Shown here in pieces: positions 52,901 through 62,018 of a DNA stretch of 64,000 bases; position 1 is the stretch's first letter; every line of letters begins with the position of its first letter. This DNA comes from Salegentibacter lacus (GTDB taxonomy: Bacteria; Bacteroidota; Bacteroidia; Flavobacteriales; Flavobacteriaceae), in the NCBI RefSeq assembly GCF_020164555.1, contig NZ_JAIQZB010000003.1, positions 185,938 through 249,937 of the forward strand, written 5' to 3'. Below the pieces are notes generated by a model. That model had not been told where the DNA came from. It saw only the letters and a list, made by a program, of their open reading frames with translations, and did no database searches. The position numbers were made by a program, and so were the translations under genes.

Positions 52901-54956
52901 CCGAAATAACCAGGAAATGCTATTGAGCAGTGAACTTTCTTATTCCGATAAAAACCATATTGGCTTAGAGTTCAGTAACTTCAATTTAGGAGCATTGCTT
53001 AATTATTTCAATCCCGAAAAAGAATTAGCCACAGGGCAATTAAATGGTTATTTAATTTTTGAAGATCCCTTAAAGAAGATTGGGATCATGGCGGGAATGG
53101 AGATTAACCAGCTAAAGGTTATGCAGGTAGAGCTTGGTAAACTAAGTTTAAATTCTACTCCAAAAGCCGATTTTTTATATGATGTTGGCCTGGCGATAAA
53201 AGGAGACAACGTAGATCTTGATATGAGTGGCGATTTCCAGGCACTTGATTCTACAACTGTGGTAGATATGGAAATGAAGATTAATAAAATTAGCATGAAA
53301 ACCGTGGAAGGCTTTTCAATGGGCGCTATTAATAATGGAGAAGGAAGCTTTTCTGGTAATTTAAGCCTGGAAGGTACTACCGCTGAACCGGAATATAACG
53401 GCCAACTTCAATTTGATGAAGCTCAATTCCGTGTAGCATTACTTAATGCGCCATTTAAATTGCCATCAGAAACCTTGGAATTCGATAATCAGGGAATCTA
53501 TTTTAATGAATTCAGGGTAGAAGATAAGGATTCAAATTCTATTATAATTAATGGAGAAGTGCTAACCGAAAGTTTCCTTAACCCAAGTTTCGATTTAGAT
53601 TTTAGGGCCAGGAACTTCCAGGTCCTTAATTCTACAAAAAAAGATAATGAAATGTTTTATGGTACCGCCACTTTTGATGCCGATGCCAGTTTAACCGGTG
53701 ATCTCAATATTCCAATATTAGATATTAATATTACCGTAGGTGCTAATACCGATTTCACTTACGTGATGGTAGAAGAAGAATTGGCGATGCAAGAGCGCGA
53801 CGGAATCGTGATTTTCACAAACCGGGAAGATCCAGATGATATTCTCACCGGGAAAGAAGAGGAAGAATCGGCTACGCTTACAGGTTATAATATTAATGCC
53901 AGAATTAATATTAATGAAGAGGCGGCATTCAGTATAATTATAGATGAGCAGACTGGTGATAATTTTAGGGTAAAAGGAGAAGGAGAATTAGATTTTAATA
54001 TCTCACCTAATGGTAGAATGACATTAGCCGGTCGCTACACGATGAGTGGCGGTCACTACGAGATGAGCTTATATAATTTGGTTAAACGTAGATTCAAAAT
54101 TGCCGAAGGTAGCCGAATAACCTGGGCTGGAGATCCTTTTGACGCTACTTTAGATGTTAGTGCTATTTATAGAGTAGAAGCTTCACCATCTTCACTTATG
54201 ACTACAACACAAGATGCCGGGAGTAATCAGTTTAGACGAGAACTGCCATTTTTGGTTTATCTTAATGTAGACGGGGAATTAATGCAGCCTAAGTTATCTT
54301 TTGGTCTGCAAATGCCGGAAGAAGAACGAGGTGCTGTTGGCGGTCAGGTATATGGGCGTTTACAACAGTTAAACAATCAGGAAGCAGAACTGAATAAACA
54401 GGTTTTTTCTTTACTGGTGCTAAACCGTTTTTATCCATCATCAGGAAGTGCCGGAGACGGTGGTGGAAATCTTTCTATTGCCCGTGATAATTTAAGTCAG
54501 GCGCTCTCAGATCAGCTTAATGTGTTCTCAGACAAATTACTGGGTGATACCGGGGTGGAGCTTAATTTTGGAGTAGACAGTTATACTGATGCTAGTGGAA
54601 GTGCACGTACCGAAGTAGATATTGAAGCTCAAAAGAGCCTACTGGACGATCGTCTTATCGTAAGTGTAGGTAGTGAAGTAGGTGTGCAGGGAAGTAACCG
54701 TCCCGGTGAGGAAGCGAGCCCGGTAATTGGTAATGTTAGCATAGAATATTTGCTTACTGAATCTGGAAGATTTCGACTAAAAGGTTTCCGACGAAATGAG
54801 TTTGAAAATGTAATAGACGGCCAGCTTATTGTTAGCGGAATAGCATTTATTTTTACCCGGGAATTCAACGAGTTTCAAGAATTATGGGATAACTTCTTCC
54901 TGAAAGAAAGAGAAGAAGAAGAAAATACAGATGAAAACAAAGAGGAAGAAAATTAA
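49962..54956 (+). CDS. tamB: TamB-family translocation and assembly protein
   Basis: 1664 aa. An N-terminal signal anchor (about 15-38, KFFAGLFIFIILLLLFIRSP) is followed by a long beta-helical AsmA/TamB body and the conserved TamB_C domain (formerly DUF490, about residues 1290-1640, FRVKGEGELDFNISPNGRMT; GRYTMSGGHYEM). TamB spans the periplasm and is thought to move lipids or outer-membrane proteins. The only usable start is the TTG at 49962: a stop (TAG) lies 15 bases upstream in frame and no ATG follows before the membrane anchor. AGGA lies directly upstream. Next gene starts at once after its stop, a TamA/BamA-like partner. Confidence 0.93.
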   Translation: MEKEKKKKKNKYRILKILAKFFAGLFIFIILLLLFIRSPWGQGIIKDQVVKNISSKTNTEIALDKLFITFSGNIQLDGLYLEDKKGDTLVYSKSLEADIPIWPIIQGNAISIDNLDWEGLKANIVRKDSIDGFNYEFLMEAFAADSTQQASQQPTQQDTTASQEINIGNLNFKNFNINFKDDVMGIDTELSLGELILELEKTDLEKMDFRAANASIVNTKIKYLQNKPFPESEEEEPAPMPYLVVDNFNLENVQANYNSIPDGINANLDIAEFLAEVPLMDLKTQEIKVNSIALKNSEIKVEMKSLEKPQDSTATKNSAFTWPDWEIAVDEINFSENQLTYLVDGAAPTQDEFNAGALALDSLDFNANNLFLKDKKAGAEVAALNFNEASGLNLKKLNFNLNLEETQLNLSDLALALNENQLEGEATLKYNSIQELIDNSEEAELSLDLPTILVDLKDAFRFQPDLRSNPYMKELSTNKVSGNLQASGKLSAIDIARANFRWKNTSFSANGNIYNATDPDNIRFNIPRFNAKSRKSDLTGFVSEKDLGISIPKNIQLSVNFEGGLEDLSTKALLQTSEGDIRIDGNFSNQEEIVFEGIMTSEELQLGTILQNESLGALDIKIETSGKGSTVNTLDATYDATITSFSYNDYEIEGLNISGEIEDGSGNITSSYKDDNLELALNSQVKLDSVKPKANLNLDLKGARLQELGLASRDIRLAFKLAAQFEGNAEEYETYADIKDAVVVYDNNTYLPGDLSAHAFVRTDSTSLQISNKILELDLKSNADPVDFSNALNRHYQSYFTDVDPLDTVQKPVNLKLRGTIMDDPVLSEVFLSNLEQLDTIHIEADFNEKERKLDALVSLPYINYYSSEIDSLEFSLNSDPENFDFNLGFKAINSGPIAIQKTDFYGSVTEDKLFLDFTSMQGEDRLIHMASEITKSEDRLRFHINPEDLILNKKEWNIAADNEMIVYDQDITTNNFRLTRNNQEMLLSSELSYSDKNHIGLEFSNFNLGALLNYFNPEKELATGQLNGYLIFEDPLKKIGIMAGMEINQLKVMQVELGKLSLNSTPKADFLYDVGLAIKGDNVDLDMSGDFQALDSTTVVDMEMKINKISMKTVEGFSMGAINNGEGSFSGNLSLEGTTAEPEYNGQLQFDEAQFRVALLNAPFKLPSETLEFDNQGIYFNEFRVEDKDSNSIIINGEVLTESFLNPSFDLDFRARNFQVLNSTKKDNEMFYGTATFDADASLTGDLNIPILDINITVGANTDFTYVMVEEELAMQERDGIVIFTNREDPDDILTGKEEEESATLTGYNINARININEEAAFSIIIDEQTGDNFRVKGEGELDFNISPNGRMTLAGRYTMSGGHYEMSLYNLVKRRFKIAEGSRITWAGDPFDATLDVSAIYRVEASPSSLMTTTQDAGSNQFRRELPFLVYLNVDGELMQPKLSFGLQMPEEERGAVGGQVYGRLQQLNNQEAELNKQVFSLLVLNRFYPSSGSAGDGGGNLSIARDNLSQALSDQLNVFSDKLLGDTGVELNFGVDSYTDASGSARTEVDIEAQKSLLDDRLIVSVGSEVGVQGSNRPGEEASPVIGNVSIEYLLTESGRFRLKGFRRNEFENVIDGQLIVSGIAFIFTREFNEFQELWDNFFLKEREEEENTDENKEEEN

Positions 54957-57227
54957 ATGAAAGTATACTTAAAATATATCGCGTATCTCTGTGCTGTACT
55001 TTTTCTCCTACAGGCCTGTAATGTGAAGAAATTTGTTCCTGAAGACGAACTGCTTTACACGGGAGCCAAAATTACGATGGAGAGCGATACAAGTATTAAA
55101 AGACGTGCCCGCTTAAAAGCTGAATTGGAATCGGTTTTAAGACCGGAGCCCAACAATTCATTTTTAGGAATGCAACCCGGTCTTTATTTTCATTATAAAG
55201 CACAACGCGAAAAACCGGGTTTTATAAATAAATTTCTGAATAAGCAAATAGGGGAAGAGCCTGTATACGAAAGTGATGTAGATCCTCTTAGAACTGAAGA
55301 TTTATTAAAAAACCGATTGGAAAATCGAGGTTTCTTCTACAGTAATGTGCTTTCTGCCATTAACCGGAAAGAAGAGAAGAAACAAATGAATGTAGATTAT
55401 ACCGTAGAAGTTCCCAGTCCATATTTGCTGGAGAATTATAAGTTAGATTCAGATACACTCAAGATCTTTAAGGAAATTAGTAACACTTTAGAAGATTCTC
55501 CCATAGAAGAAGGAATGCGTTTCGATCTTTCGGCATTAAAACAGGAAAGAGAGAGAATTGATGCTAATTTAAAGTCTGAAGGATATTACAATTTTAATCC
55601 CGGGTATTTAATTTTTGAGGCAGATACTAATCAATACGAACATAAGAGGTTTGATCTTTTTTTAAGACTAAAAAAGGATATTCCTACCAAAAGTATTATT
55701 CCTTATAAATTGGGAAGCGTTAATATTTATCCTAATTATGAAGTGGGCACCGATAGTTCTACGGCGAAAACCCGCTACGCCGAAAAGAATTTTTTTCAGA
55801 AAGAATTATTCTTTAAGCCTAAATATTTAGATCCTTATATTCTTCTTGAAGAGGGCCAGTATTACAATCCTGAAAATTCCCGGAATACCGCCAGGAGGTT
55901 GGGTGGAATTGGGGCCTATAAATTTGTGAATATTAATTATACAGAAATAGATAGTTTGTCTACCGATAGTTTAGGTGTACTGGAAACCAATATCTATCTT
56001 TCTCCGTTAAATAAACGCTCATTAAGGGCCGAAATTCAGGCAGTAACAAAATCTAATGGATTTGCCGGCCCGAGTTTGGCTTTAGGCTACACTAACAGAA
56101 ATTTATTTAAGGGCGGGGAAATTCTAAATATTACCGGAGATTTTGGTTATGAAGTTCAAACCGGTGGAGGCACACAGGCAGGATTAAACAGTATTCAATT
56201 AGGTTTAAATGGCGATCTTATTTTTCCCAGACTTTTATTTCCCATTAAATTTGATAAAAACTGGTTTTCTTATTCTATTCCTAAAACAAAAACCAGTTTA
56301 GGTTTTGATTATCTCACCAGAAGTAAGCTTTTTAGCCTGGGATCTATTTCGGCCCGGTTTGGCTATCTCTGGAATGCCAATCGTTTTGTAACTCACGAGT
56401 TTTATCCTATATCCTTAAATTATGTGAACCTGGGAAATACTACTCAGGAATTTCAGGATATATTAAACGATAACCCGTTTTTAGAAAGAAGTTTTAACCA
56501 GGAATTTATTGCCGGCTTAACTTATTCTTTTATTTATAACGGACTTATAGATGCAAACAGCAGGCATCAATTCTTTTTAAATTCAACCTTAGATGTAGCC
56601 GGGAATTTAGTAGATGCAATTAGTGGCGGTGGCGAAGAAGATCCACAAACCTTTTTAAACCTGGAATATGCCCAGTATGCAAAGGCCGATATAGATTTAA
56701 GGTATCATTTTAAAACAGGTACCGATTCTAAAATAGCGAGCAGGTTGTTTGCCGGTTATGGTATACCTTATGGAAATTCTGATGTTTTACCCTTTACAAA
56801 GCAATATTTTGCCGGTGGGCCGTACAGTGTGAGGGCTTTTAATACACGTTCTTTAGGTCCAGGGACTTACACGCCACCTAGCGAAGAAGGTGCTTTTTTC
56901 GACCAGGCAGGTAATATTAGGCTTGAAGCCAACCTGGAATATCGTTTTCCACTTTTCTCTTATTTATACGGAGCTGTTTTTGCCGATGCCGGAAATGTTT
57001 GGAATACCGGTGAGAACAGTACTCTTGAAGGAGGAGAATTCAGTAAAGATTTTATGAACGAGCTGGGAATTGGTACCGGATTCGGCTTAAGGGTAGATAT
57101 TCAAAGTTTTGTGATTCGGATGGATCTGGCTGCACCTTTACACGATCCTGCTTTACCAGAAGGTGAGCGCTGGGAATTTGATTACGCAAATCCTGTACTT
57201 AATTTCGCTATAGGTTATCCCTTCTAA
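54957..57227 (+). CDS. BamA/TamA-family outer-membrane lipoprotein
   Basis: 756 aa. Lipoprotein signal with Cys21 (FLLQAC). POTRA-like repeats occupy about 30-330, and an Omp85 16-strand barrel follows, with FAGGPYSVRAFNTRSLGPG being the loop region of the Omp85 VRGF motif (here VRAF), EYRFPLFSYLYGAVFADAGN the penultimate strands, and a C-terminal aromatic end YPF. Directly after tamB with no spacer, it is the TamA-like partner, though Bacteroidota forms are lipid-anchored. It may assemble outer-membrane proteins or transport lipid together with TamB. Confidence 0.92.
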   Translation: MKVYLKYIAYLCAVLFLLQACNVKKFVPEDELLYTGAKITMESDTSIKRRARLKAELESVLRPEPNNSFLGMQPGLYFHYKAQREKPGFINKFLNKQIGEEPVYESDVDPLRTEDLLKNRLENRGFFYSNVLSAINRKEEKKQMNVDYTVEVPSPYLLENYKLDSDTLKIFKEISNTLEDSPIEEGMRFDLSALKQERERIDANLKSEGYYNFNPGYLIFEADTNQYEHKRFDLFLRLKKDIPTKSIIPYKLGSVNIYPNYEVGTDSSTAKTRYAEKNFFQKELFFKPKYLDPYILLEEGQYYNPENSRNTARRLGGIGAYKFVNINYTEIDSLSTDSLGVLETNIYLSPLNKRSLRAEIQAVTKSNGFAGPSLALGYTNRNLFKGGEILNITGDFGYEVQTGGGTQAGLNSIQLGLNGDLIFPRLLFPIKFDKNWFSYSIPKTKTSLGFDYLTRSKLFSLGSISARFGYLWNANRFVTHEFYPISLNYVNLGNTTQEFQDILNDNPFLERSFNQEFIAGLTYSFIYNGLIDANSRHQFFLNSTLDVAGNLVDAISGGGEEDPQTFLNLEYAQYAKADIDLRYHFKTGTDSKIASRLFAGYGIPYGNSDVLPFTKQYFAGGPYSVRAFNTRSLGPGTYTPPSEEGAFFDQAGNIRLEANLEYRFPLFSYLYGAVFADAGNVWNTGENSTLEGGEFSKDFMNELGIGTGFGLRVDIQSFVIRMDLAAPLHDPALPEGERWEFDYANPVLNFAIGYPF

Positions 57228-57238
57228 GAGTGTTGAAA

Positions 57239-57811
57239 ATGCATAAGGAAATTCTAAAACACGTGACTTCAAAAATTGAGCTGTCTAAAGAAGAGCAGCG
57301 AGAGTTTGTTGGGGTTCTTTCAGAAAAACATATTTCAAAAAAAGAATTTTTAACTGAACCGGGGCAGTCGGTAGATTGTGAATATTATGTGGTTAAGGGA
57401 TGTTTAAAAGCCTTTTATTTAGATCAAGATGGCAACAAACATATTATTCAATTTGCGGTAGAAGACTGGTGGATAAGTGATTTTGAAGCATTCTTCGGAA
57501 ATTATCCCGCACAATTATATGTTGAAGCCATAGAAGATTCGGTTCTTTTGGGAATTCATCGCGATACACTAGAAACTTTATATAAGCGAATTCCTAAATT
57601 CGAACGTTTTTTCAGAATAAAAACCACTAACGCCTTCGTAGCGCTAAGGAGTAGAATTCTTTCTTCACTACAGAAGAACAATAAAGAGCGTTACCTGGAA
57701 TTTTGCCAAACCTATCCCGAAATTGAAAAACGTGTTCCCAATTATCATATTGCAAATTACCTCGGGATTAAACCCGAAAGCCTAAGCAGACTGCGAAAAG
57801 AGCTGTTTTAG
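57239..57811 (+). CDS. Crp/Fnr-family transcriptional regulator
   Basis: 190 aa from the ATG at 57239 (MHKEILKHV); a GTG nine bases upstream is less likely. An N-terminal cyclic-nucleotide-binding-like domain (about 10-120, DCEYYVVKGCLKAFYLDQDG) lacks the full cAMP-binding glycine/arginine set. The C-terminal HTH is short (RVPNYHIANYLGIKPESLSRLRKELF). Effector unknown. Separate strand context from the OYE gene; it is 11 bp after the TamA-like gene and could be co-transcribed. Confidence 0.85.
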   Translation: MHKEILKHVTSKIELSKEEQREFVGVLSEKHISKKEFLTEPGQSVDCEYYVVKGCLKAFYLDQDGNKHIIQFAVEDWWISDFEAFFGNYPAQLYVEAIEDSVLLGIHRDTLETLYKRIPKFERFFRIKTTNAFVALRSRILSSLQKNNKERYLEFCQTYPEIEKRVPNYHIANYLGIKPESLSRLRKELF

Positions 57812-58008
57812 CTTAACGTTTTTTAACAACAGCTGCTAACATACATCAAGTATTTTCTTTCTTTTTTCTGTTAATTTCGTTCAGTATTGAGAGTTGGAAC
57901 CTTTTCAAAAAAATTTCATTTTCAAAACATATGGACCGTGGACTTATCCTTGGTTGAAATTAAAAAAATTGCTAAGAAAGAGATTAATAAAATTAACCAA
58001 AAACAATT

Positions 58009-59121
58009 ATGAGTAAAGAACAAAATTTATTAAAATCATATAATTTAAACGGATTAGAACTTCCTAATAGAGTCGTAATGGCTCCAATGACCCGAAGTAG
58101 AGCTGATAATCCTGAAAATAAGCCTACAGAAGGTTTACACGATATTTATTATACCCAGAGAGCTTCTGCCGGACTTATTATTACTGAAGGTTCCCAGGTT
58201 TCAAAAGAAGCTGTTGGTTACGTAAATACACCAGGAATTTATAGTAAAGAACAGGTGGAAGGCTGGAAAATGGTGAATAAAAAAGTGCACCAAGCAGATG
58301 GCCGAATGTTCATTCAGCTTTGGCACGTGGGAAGAATGTCTCACCCTGATTTCCATAATGGACAGTTACCATTATCTTCTTCGGCAATAAATCCTGAGGC
58401 GCAGTCTTTTACTCCTGAAGGTTTCAAGGATACTGTTACGCCTAAGGAAATGACTATTGAAGATATTAAAAGAACCATTCAGGATTTTAAAAATGCGGCG
58501 AAGAATTCAATGGAAGCCGATTTTGATGGGATAGAAATTCATTCTTCCAATGGATATTTATTTCACCAGTTTTTTAATGGAACTTCTAATAAAAGAAATG
58601 ACGAATATGGCGGAAGCATAGAAAATCGCGCTAAGATTTTATTTGAAACTATAGACGCGATTAAAGAAGTAATGCCGGAACAAAAAATTGGTTTAAGATT
58701 AAACCCTTCACTTAACGGCATTTTTGGAATGACGATGGATGAGGAAACCATCCCAACATTCGATTATATTATTAAGAAATTAAACGATTACGATCTTGCC
58801 TACTTGCATTTATCGGAGCCTTTTAACGATGTTTCAGATGTGCCACACGCAGTGACTGAAATTGCAAAAAGATACCGCCCAATTTATAATGGGACTTTGA
58901 TGATCAATGCAGGATTTGATCAGGAATCCGGGAATAAAGTTATTGAAGAAGGAAATGCCGATTTGGTAGCCTTTGGTAAACCTTATATTTCTAATCCCGA
59001 TTTAGTGGAGCGTTTTGATGAAAATATACCGCTTTCAGACTGGGATACCGATACTTTTTACACATCCGGCAAAAAAGGTTATATAGATTACGAAGCAAAA
59101 TCCAGAAAGCAAGAAGCTTAA
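58009..59121 (+). CDS. Old Yellow Enzyme-family alkene reductase
   Basis: 370 aa TIM barrel binding FMN. Features: NRVVMAPMTRSRADN, QLWHVGRMSHPD, the substrate-binding pair His and Asn in GIEIHSSNGYLFHQFF with the proton-donor Tyr directly after, and NDEYGGSIENR. Such enzymes reduce activated C=C bonds and nitro compounds with NAD(P)H, for detoxification of enones and electrophiles. Next to the convergent quinone oxidoreductase gene, which suggests a shared defence against electrophiles. Its terminator holds the palindromic repeat. Confidence 0.93.
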   Translation: MSKEQNLLKSYNLNGLELPNRVVMAPMTRSRADNPENKPTEGLHDIYYTQRASAGLIITEGSQVSKEAVGYVNTPGIYSKEQVEGWKMVNKKVHQADGRMFIQLWHVGRMSHPDFHNGQLPLSSSAINPEAQSFTPEGFKDTVTPKEMTIEDIKRTIQDFKNAAKNSMEADFDGIEIHSSNGYLFHQFFNGTSNKRNDEYGGSIENRAKILFETIDAIKEVMPEQKIGLRLNPSLNGIFGMTMDEETIPTFDYIIKKLNDYDLAYLHLSEPFNDVSDVPHAVTEIAKRYRPIYNGTLMINAGFDQESGNKVIEEGNADLVAFGKPYISNPDLVERFDENIPLSDWDTDTFYTSGKKGYIDYEAKSRKQEA

Positions 59122-59144
59122 AAGATTCTGTTTATTGCAATTAT

Positions 59145-59278
59145 AAAGAGGTTGTTTGGGAAGTTCTTAGCCGTCATCCTGAACTGGTTTCAAGGTCTAA
59201 CATAGTTCAACTACGAAAATATTAGATTCTAAAATAAATTCAGAATGGCGAATTAACTTAATCCAAACAACCTCTTTT
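59145..59278. repeat. Palindromic intergenic repeat nested in a terminator
   Basis: Outer arms: AAAGAGGTTGTTTGG (59145-59159) and CCAAACAACCTCTTT (59263-59277) pair perfectly, followed by T runs, as a bidirectional terminator. Between them, the arm GTCATCCTGAACTGG (59173 to 59200) and TTAGATTCTAAAATAAATTC (59222 to 59249) form an imperfect inverted repeat. The inner element matches the 26588-26615 repeat. The likeliest history is insertion of a MITE or REP-like element into an existing terminator. Confidence 0.75.
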
Positions 59279-59283
59279 TTTTC

Positions 59284-60297
59284 TTAAAATGAAATTACAT
59301 TCTTACCGATAGACTTCCCTGATTCCTGTAGTTCATGAACTTCTTTAAACGTTTGGGCCCTAAGCCCGGTGAAGGTTTTATTTAGAGTGCTTTCAATGGT
59401 TTCTTCCTCTAAAAGTTTAGAAATTCTTTCCAGTATTTCGTGTTGCTTATGCATATCCGGAGTTTGGAATTTTGCCCTGGTGAACATCAATTCCCAGTGA
59501 AAAGCCACACTTTTATTTTTTAGCTTATTTAGATCTACCGGGTTTTTGGTTTCTACTATTGAACAAATATCCCCCTGGGGTTTTATGAGTTCGGCCATTG
59601 CATTCCAGTGCATATCGGTATCAGAAAAGTTCAGGATATAATCTACCTGCTCATAACCTTTAGACCTCATTTCTTCTTCTAAACTCTTATGATTTACAAT
59701 GACATCTGCACCCATATTTCTACACCATTCTTCGGTTTCGTTTCTGGAAGCTGTGGCGATCACGTTAAATTTGGTAAGCTTCTTTAAAAGTTGAATTCCA
59801 ATAGAACCTACTCCGCCGGCACCGCCAATAATAAGAATATCCTGATTTTCACCCGAATTCTCTTTAATCTTTAAACGTTCAAATACACATTCCCAGGCTG
59901 TGAGTGCAGTTAGAGGCAAAGCCGCAGCTTCTTCAAAAGAAATATTTTTTGGTTTATGACCTGCTATATTTTCATTTACCAATTGAAATTCGGCATTACA
60001 ACCGGGACGGTCAATTTCTCCGGCATAAAAAACTTCATCTCCCTGCTTGAATTTTGTCACTTTATTCCCAACGCGTTCTACAATTCCTGCAGCATCCCAT
60101 CCCAGGATTTTGGGTTGTTCCAACTCTTTATCCTTAGCGGCATTCTGCCTTACTTTAAAATCTACGGGATTTACAGAAACAGCTTTAATACGAACCAACA
60201 AATCTGAATCTCTCGGTGTGGGTTCTTCCGTGTTAAACTCAAGGAAACTATCTGAATGATCTATAGGAAGCGATTTTTTTATTCCAACGGCTTTCAT
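59284..60297 (-). CDS. Zinc-independent quinone oxidoreductase-like alcohol dehydrogenase
   Basis: 337 aa of the MDR (medium-chain dehydrogenase/reductase) superfamily. GroES-like N-terminal domain (about 30-120), then a Rossmann domain (about 145-270) with the NADP loop GGAGGVGSIGIQLLK. No zinc-binding Cys cluster is present, so it belongs to the QOR/zeta-crystallin group and reduces quinones or enones. Convergent with the Old Yellow Enzyme gene, both likely protecting against reactive electrophiles. Confidence 0.9.
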   Translation of the reverse strand: MKAVGIKKSLPIDHSDSFLEFNTEEPTPRDSDLLVRIKAVSVNPVDFKVRQNAAKDKELEQPKILGWDAAGIVERVGNKVTKFKQGDEVFYAGEIDRPGCNAEFQLVNENIAGHKPKNISFEEAAALPLTALTAWECVFERLKIKENSGENQDILIIGGAGGVGSIGIQLLKKLTKFNVIATASRNETEEWCRNMGADVIVNHKSLEEEMRSKGYEQVDYILNFSDTDMHWNAMAELIKPQGDICSIVETKNPVDLNKLKNKSVAFHWELMFTRAKFQTPDMHKQHEILERISKLLEEETIESTLNKTFTGLRAQTFKEVHELQESGKSIGKNVISF

Positions 60298-60395
60298 AAT
60301 TTTATTTTTAAAGAATTAGCGTAATAATATTTGAATTTAAGTAATATAAAAACCAGCGCCCAGCACTTAAGAAAACTATAAGATATATGGATTAA

Positions 60396-61055
60396 TTAAT
60401 GCTGAAGTTTACCACCGTAGCAAAGGTCTCCGGCGTCGCCAAGGCCCGGTATAATATAGCCGTGATCGTCTAGTTTTTTATCTATGGTAGCGATCCAAAG
60501 TTTGGTATCTTCTGGAAATTCTTCGGCCACGTGCGCAATACCTTCTTCGGCACCAATTACAGCTACTAAATGAATTTCTTTGGGTTTTCCCATATGTTTT
60601 AAAGCCTCCATAACATTTACAAAAGAACGGCCAGTAGCCAACATAGGATCGGCAAGAATTAGGGTTTTTCCTTCAAGGGAAGGAGAGGCAAGATATTCTA
60701 CTACAATTTCAAAATTTTCATCGTTTTTAGGATGATGCCGATAGGCTGAAATAAAAGAGTTTTCGGCATCATCAAAATAATTTAATAAGCCGTTATGCAG
60801 AGGTAGGCCAGCACGTAGAATAGAACAAAGTGCAATTTCACTTTCAGGTAATTGAACTTCAGCAGTACCAAGTGGGGTATTTATATTTTTCGTTGAAAAT
60901 TTTAGAGTTTTACTCAATTCATAACCTAAAATCTCACCTAAACGCTCAATATTTCTGCGGAAACGCATTCTATCTTTTTGAATTTCAGTATCCCTGAGTT
61001 GTGCTACAAATTTTCCGGCTATAGAATTTTCTTCTAAGAGATGATTTATCTGCAT
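60396..61055 (-). CDS. upp: Uracil phosphoribosyltransferase
   Basis: 219 aa from the ATG coding MQINHLLEEN; the frame extends 25 codons to 61130 but that part has no family match. The enzyme makes UMP from uracil and PRPP in pyrimidine salvage. PRPP-binding loop ADPMLATGRS, RAGLPLHNG, and the uracil-binding C-terminal part YIIPGLGDAGDLCYG match the Upp family. A separate gene by itself, no permease adjacent. Confidence 0.94.
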   Translation of the reverse strand: MQINHLLEENSIAGKFVAQLRDTEIQKDRMRFRRNIERLGEILGYELSKTLKFSTKNINTPLGTAEVQLPESEIALCSILRAGLPLHNGLLNYFDDAENSFISAYRHHPKNDENFEIVVEYLASPSLEGKTLILADPMLATGRSFVNVMEALKHMGKPKEIHLVAVIGAEEGIAHVAEEFPEDTKLWIATIDKKLDDHGYIIPGLGDAGDLCYGGKLQH

Positions 61056-61274
61056 GGTAGTATTTAAATTTTTGAACTTACTTGGTGAGTAAAGATAAGT
61101 AAAATAGACCGGAGCAAATTCACAAGACAATAGTAGTAGTAAACAATATTTGAATTTCAGAGCATACCTCGAGGTATTTTAATCTCAATTTTCGAATAAT
61201 TTTTGAATGCATTAATTGGCAAAGCTATATTTCAGGTTTATCTCAAAAGATTTTTCTGTATGGTAATTTGGCTG

Positions 61275-61282
61275 TATTTTTG
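61275..61282 (+). promoter_or_regulatory. -7 box upstream of a secreted protein gene
   Basis: TATTTTTG matches TAnnTTTG, 27 bp before the ATG at 61310. No good -33 box. Confidence 0.3.
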
Positions 61283-61309
61283 ATATTAAGAGCTTAAAGA
61301 ATTCATCTT

Positions 61310-61927
61310 ATGAAGTTTATCTATACATTCTTGTTTTTTTGCTTCTCTGTGTTAAGCTACGGGCAAATAGATCTTCCGGCTACTAATAATACAGGCGGAA
61401 TTCTAAAAGCAGAACCCGAAACAACATCTTCAGGATTTCCTATTCTTCGTGCTGAAGAATCAAACGAGGAAAGCAAGTATCTTAGAGAAAAACCAAAAAC
61501 AATAGACTTCAGGGAAAAACCAAATAACTTGAAAACCGCCGGCGACGCGGTAAAAGAGAAATGGACTGAGGATAAAGAAGCGCTGGAGAAATATAGGGAA
61601 GATCAATATTTAGGCGACTTTAAAACTACCGGAAAATTTGTTGAGTTGTACTGCCGCGACCATCAATTTGTGGATGGCGATCAGGTAAATATTTATTTAA
61701 ACGGAAAATTTATAAAGCGTGTTGTGCTTAGCGGTGGTTATCACCCCGTTTTGGTTACGCTGGAAAGCGGCTTTAATAATATTGAATTTGAAGCTATAAA
61801 TCAGGGTTCTTCCGGTCCCAATACCGCACAGTTAAAAGTCTTGGAAGAAAACGGAAATCTTGTTGCTTCTAAAGAATGGAATCTTTTAACCGGCGCCAGA
61901 GCGAGCTTAATTGTGGTTAAAGAATAA
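61310..61927 (+). CDS. Exported protein of unknown function
   Basis: 205 aa with a signal peptide (FLFFCFSVLSYGQ). The mature N-terminal half is low-complexity and charged (ESNEESKYLREKPKT, RMDFREKP-like IDFREKPNN); the C-terminal half (about 105-205) is beta-rich with a conserved look: VELYCRDHQFVDGDQVNIYL, GFNNIEFEAINQGSSGPNTA. I believe this pattern recurs in flavobacteria as an unknown secreted or membrane-surface protein. Function not assigned. Confidence 0.75.
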   Translation: MKFIYTFLFFCFSVLSYGQIDLPATNNTGGILKAEPETTSSGFPILRAEESNEESKYLREKPKTIDFREKPNNLKTAGDAVKEKWTEDKEALEKYREDQYLGDFKTTGKFVELYCRDHQFVDGDQVNIYLNGKFIKRVVLSGGYHPVLVTLESGFNNIEFEAINQGSSGPNTAQLKVLEENGNLVASKEWNLLTGARASLIVVKE

Positions 61928-62018
61928 TTTTTTCTGAATAAATTCTTTTCAAACGATTCATCACCAAATATTCTACTTTTTAAAATTCATTTAATAACTT
62001 TATAAGAAATCCAATCTT

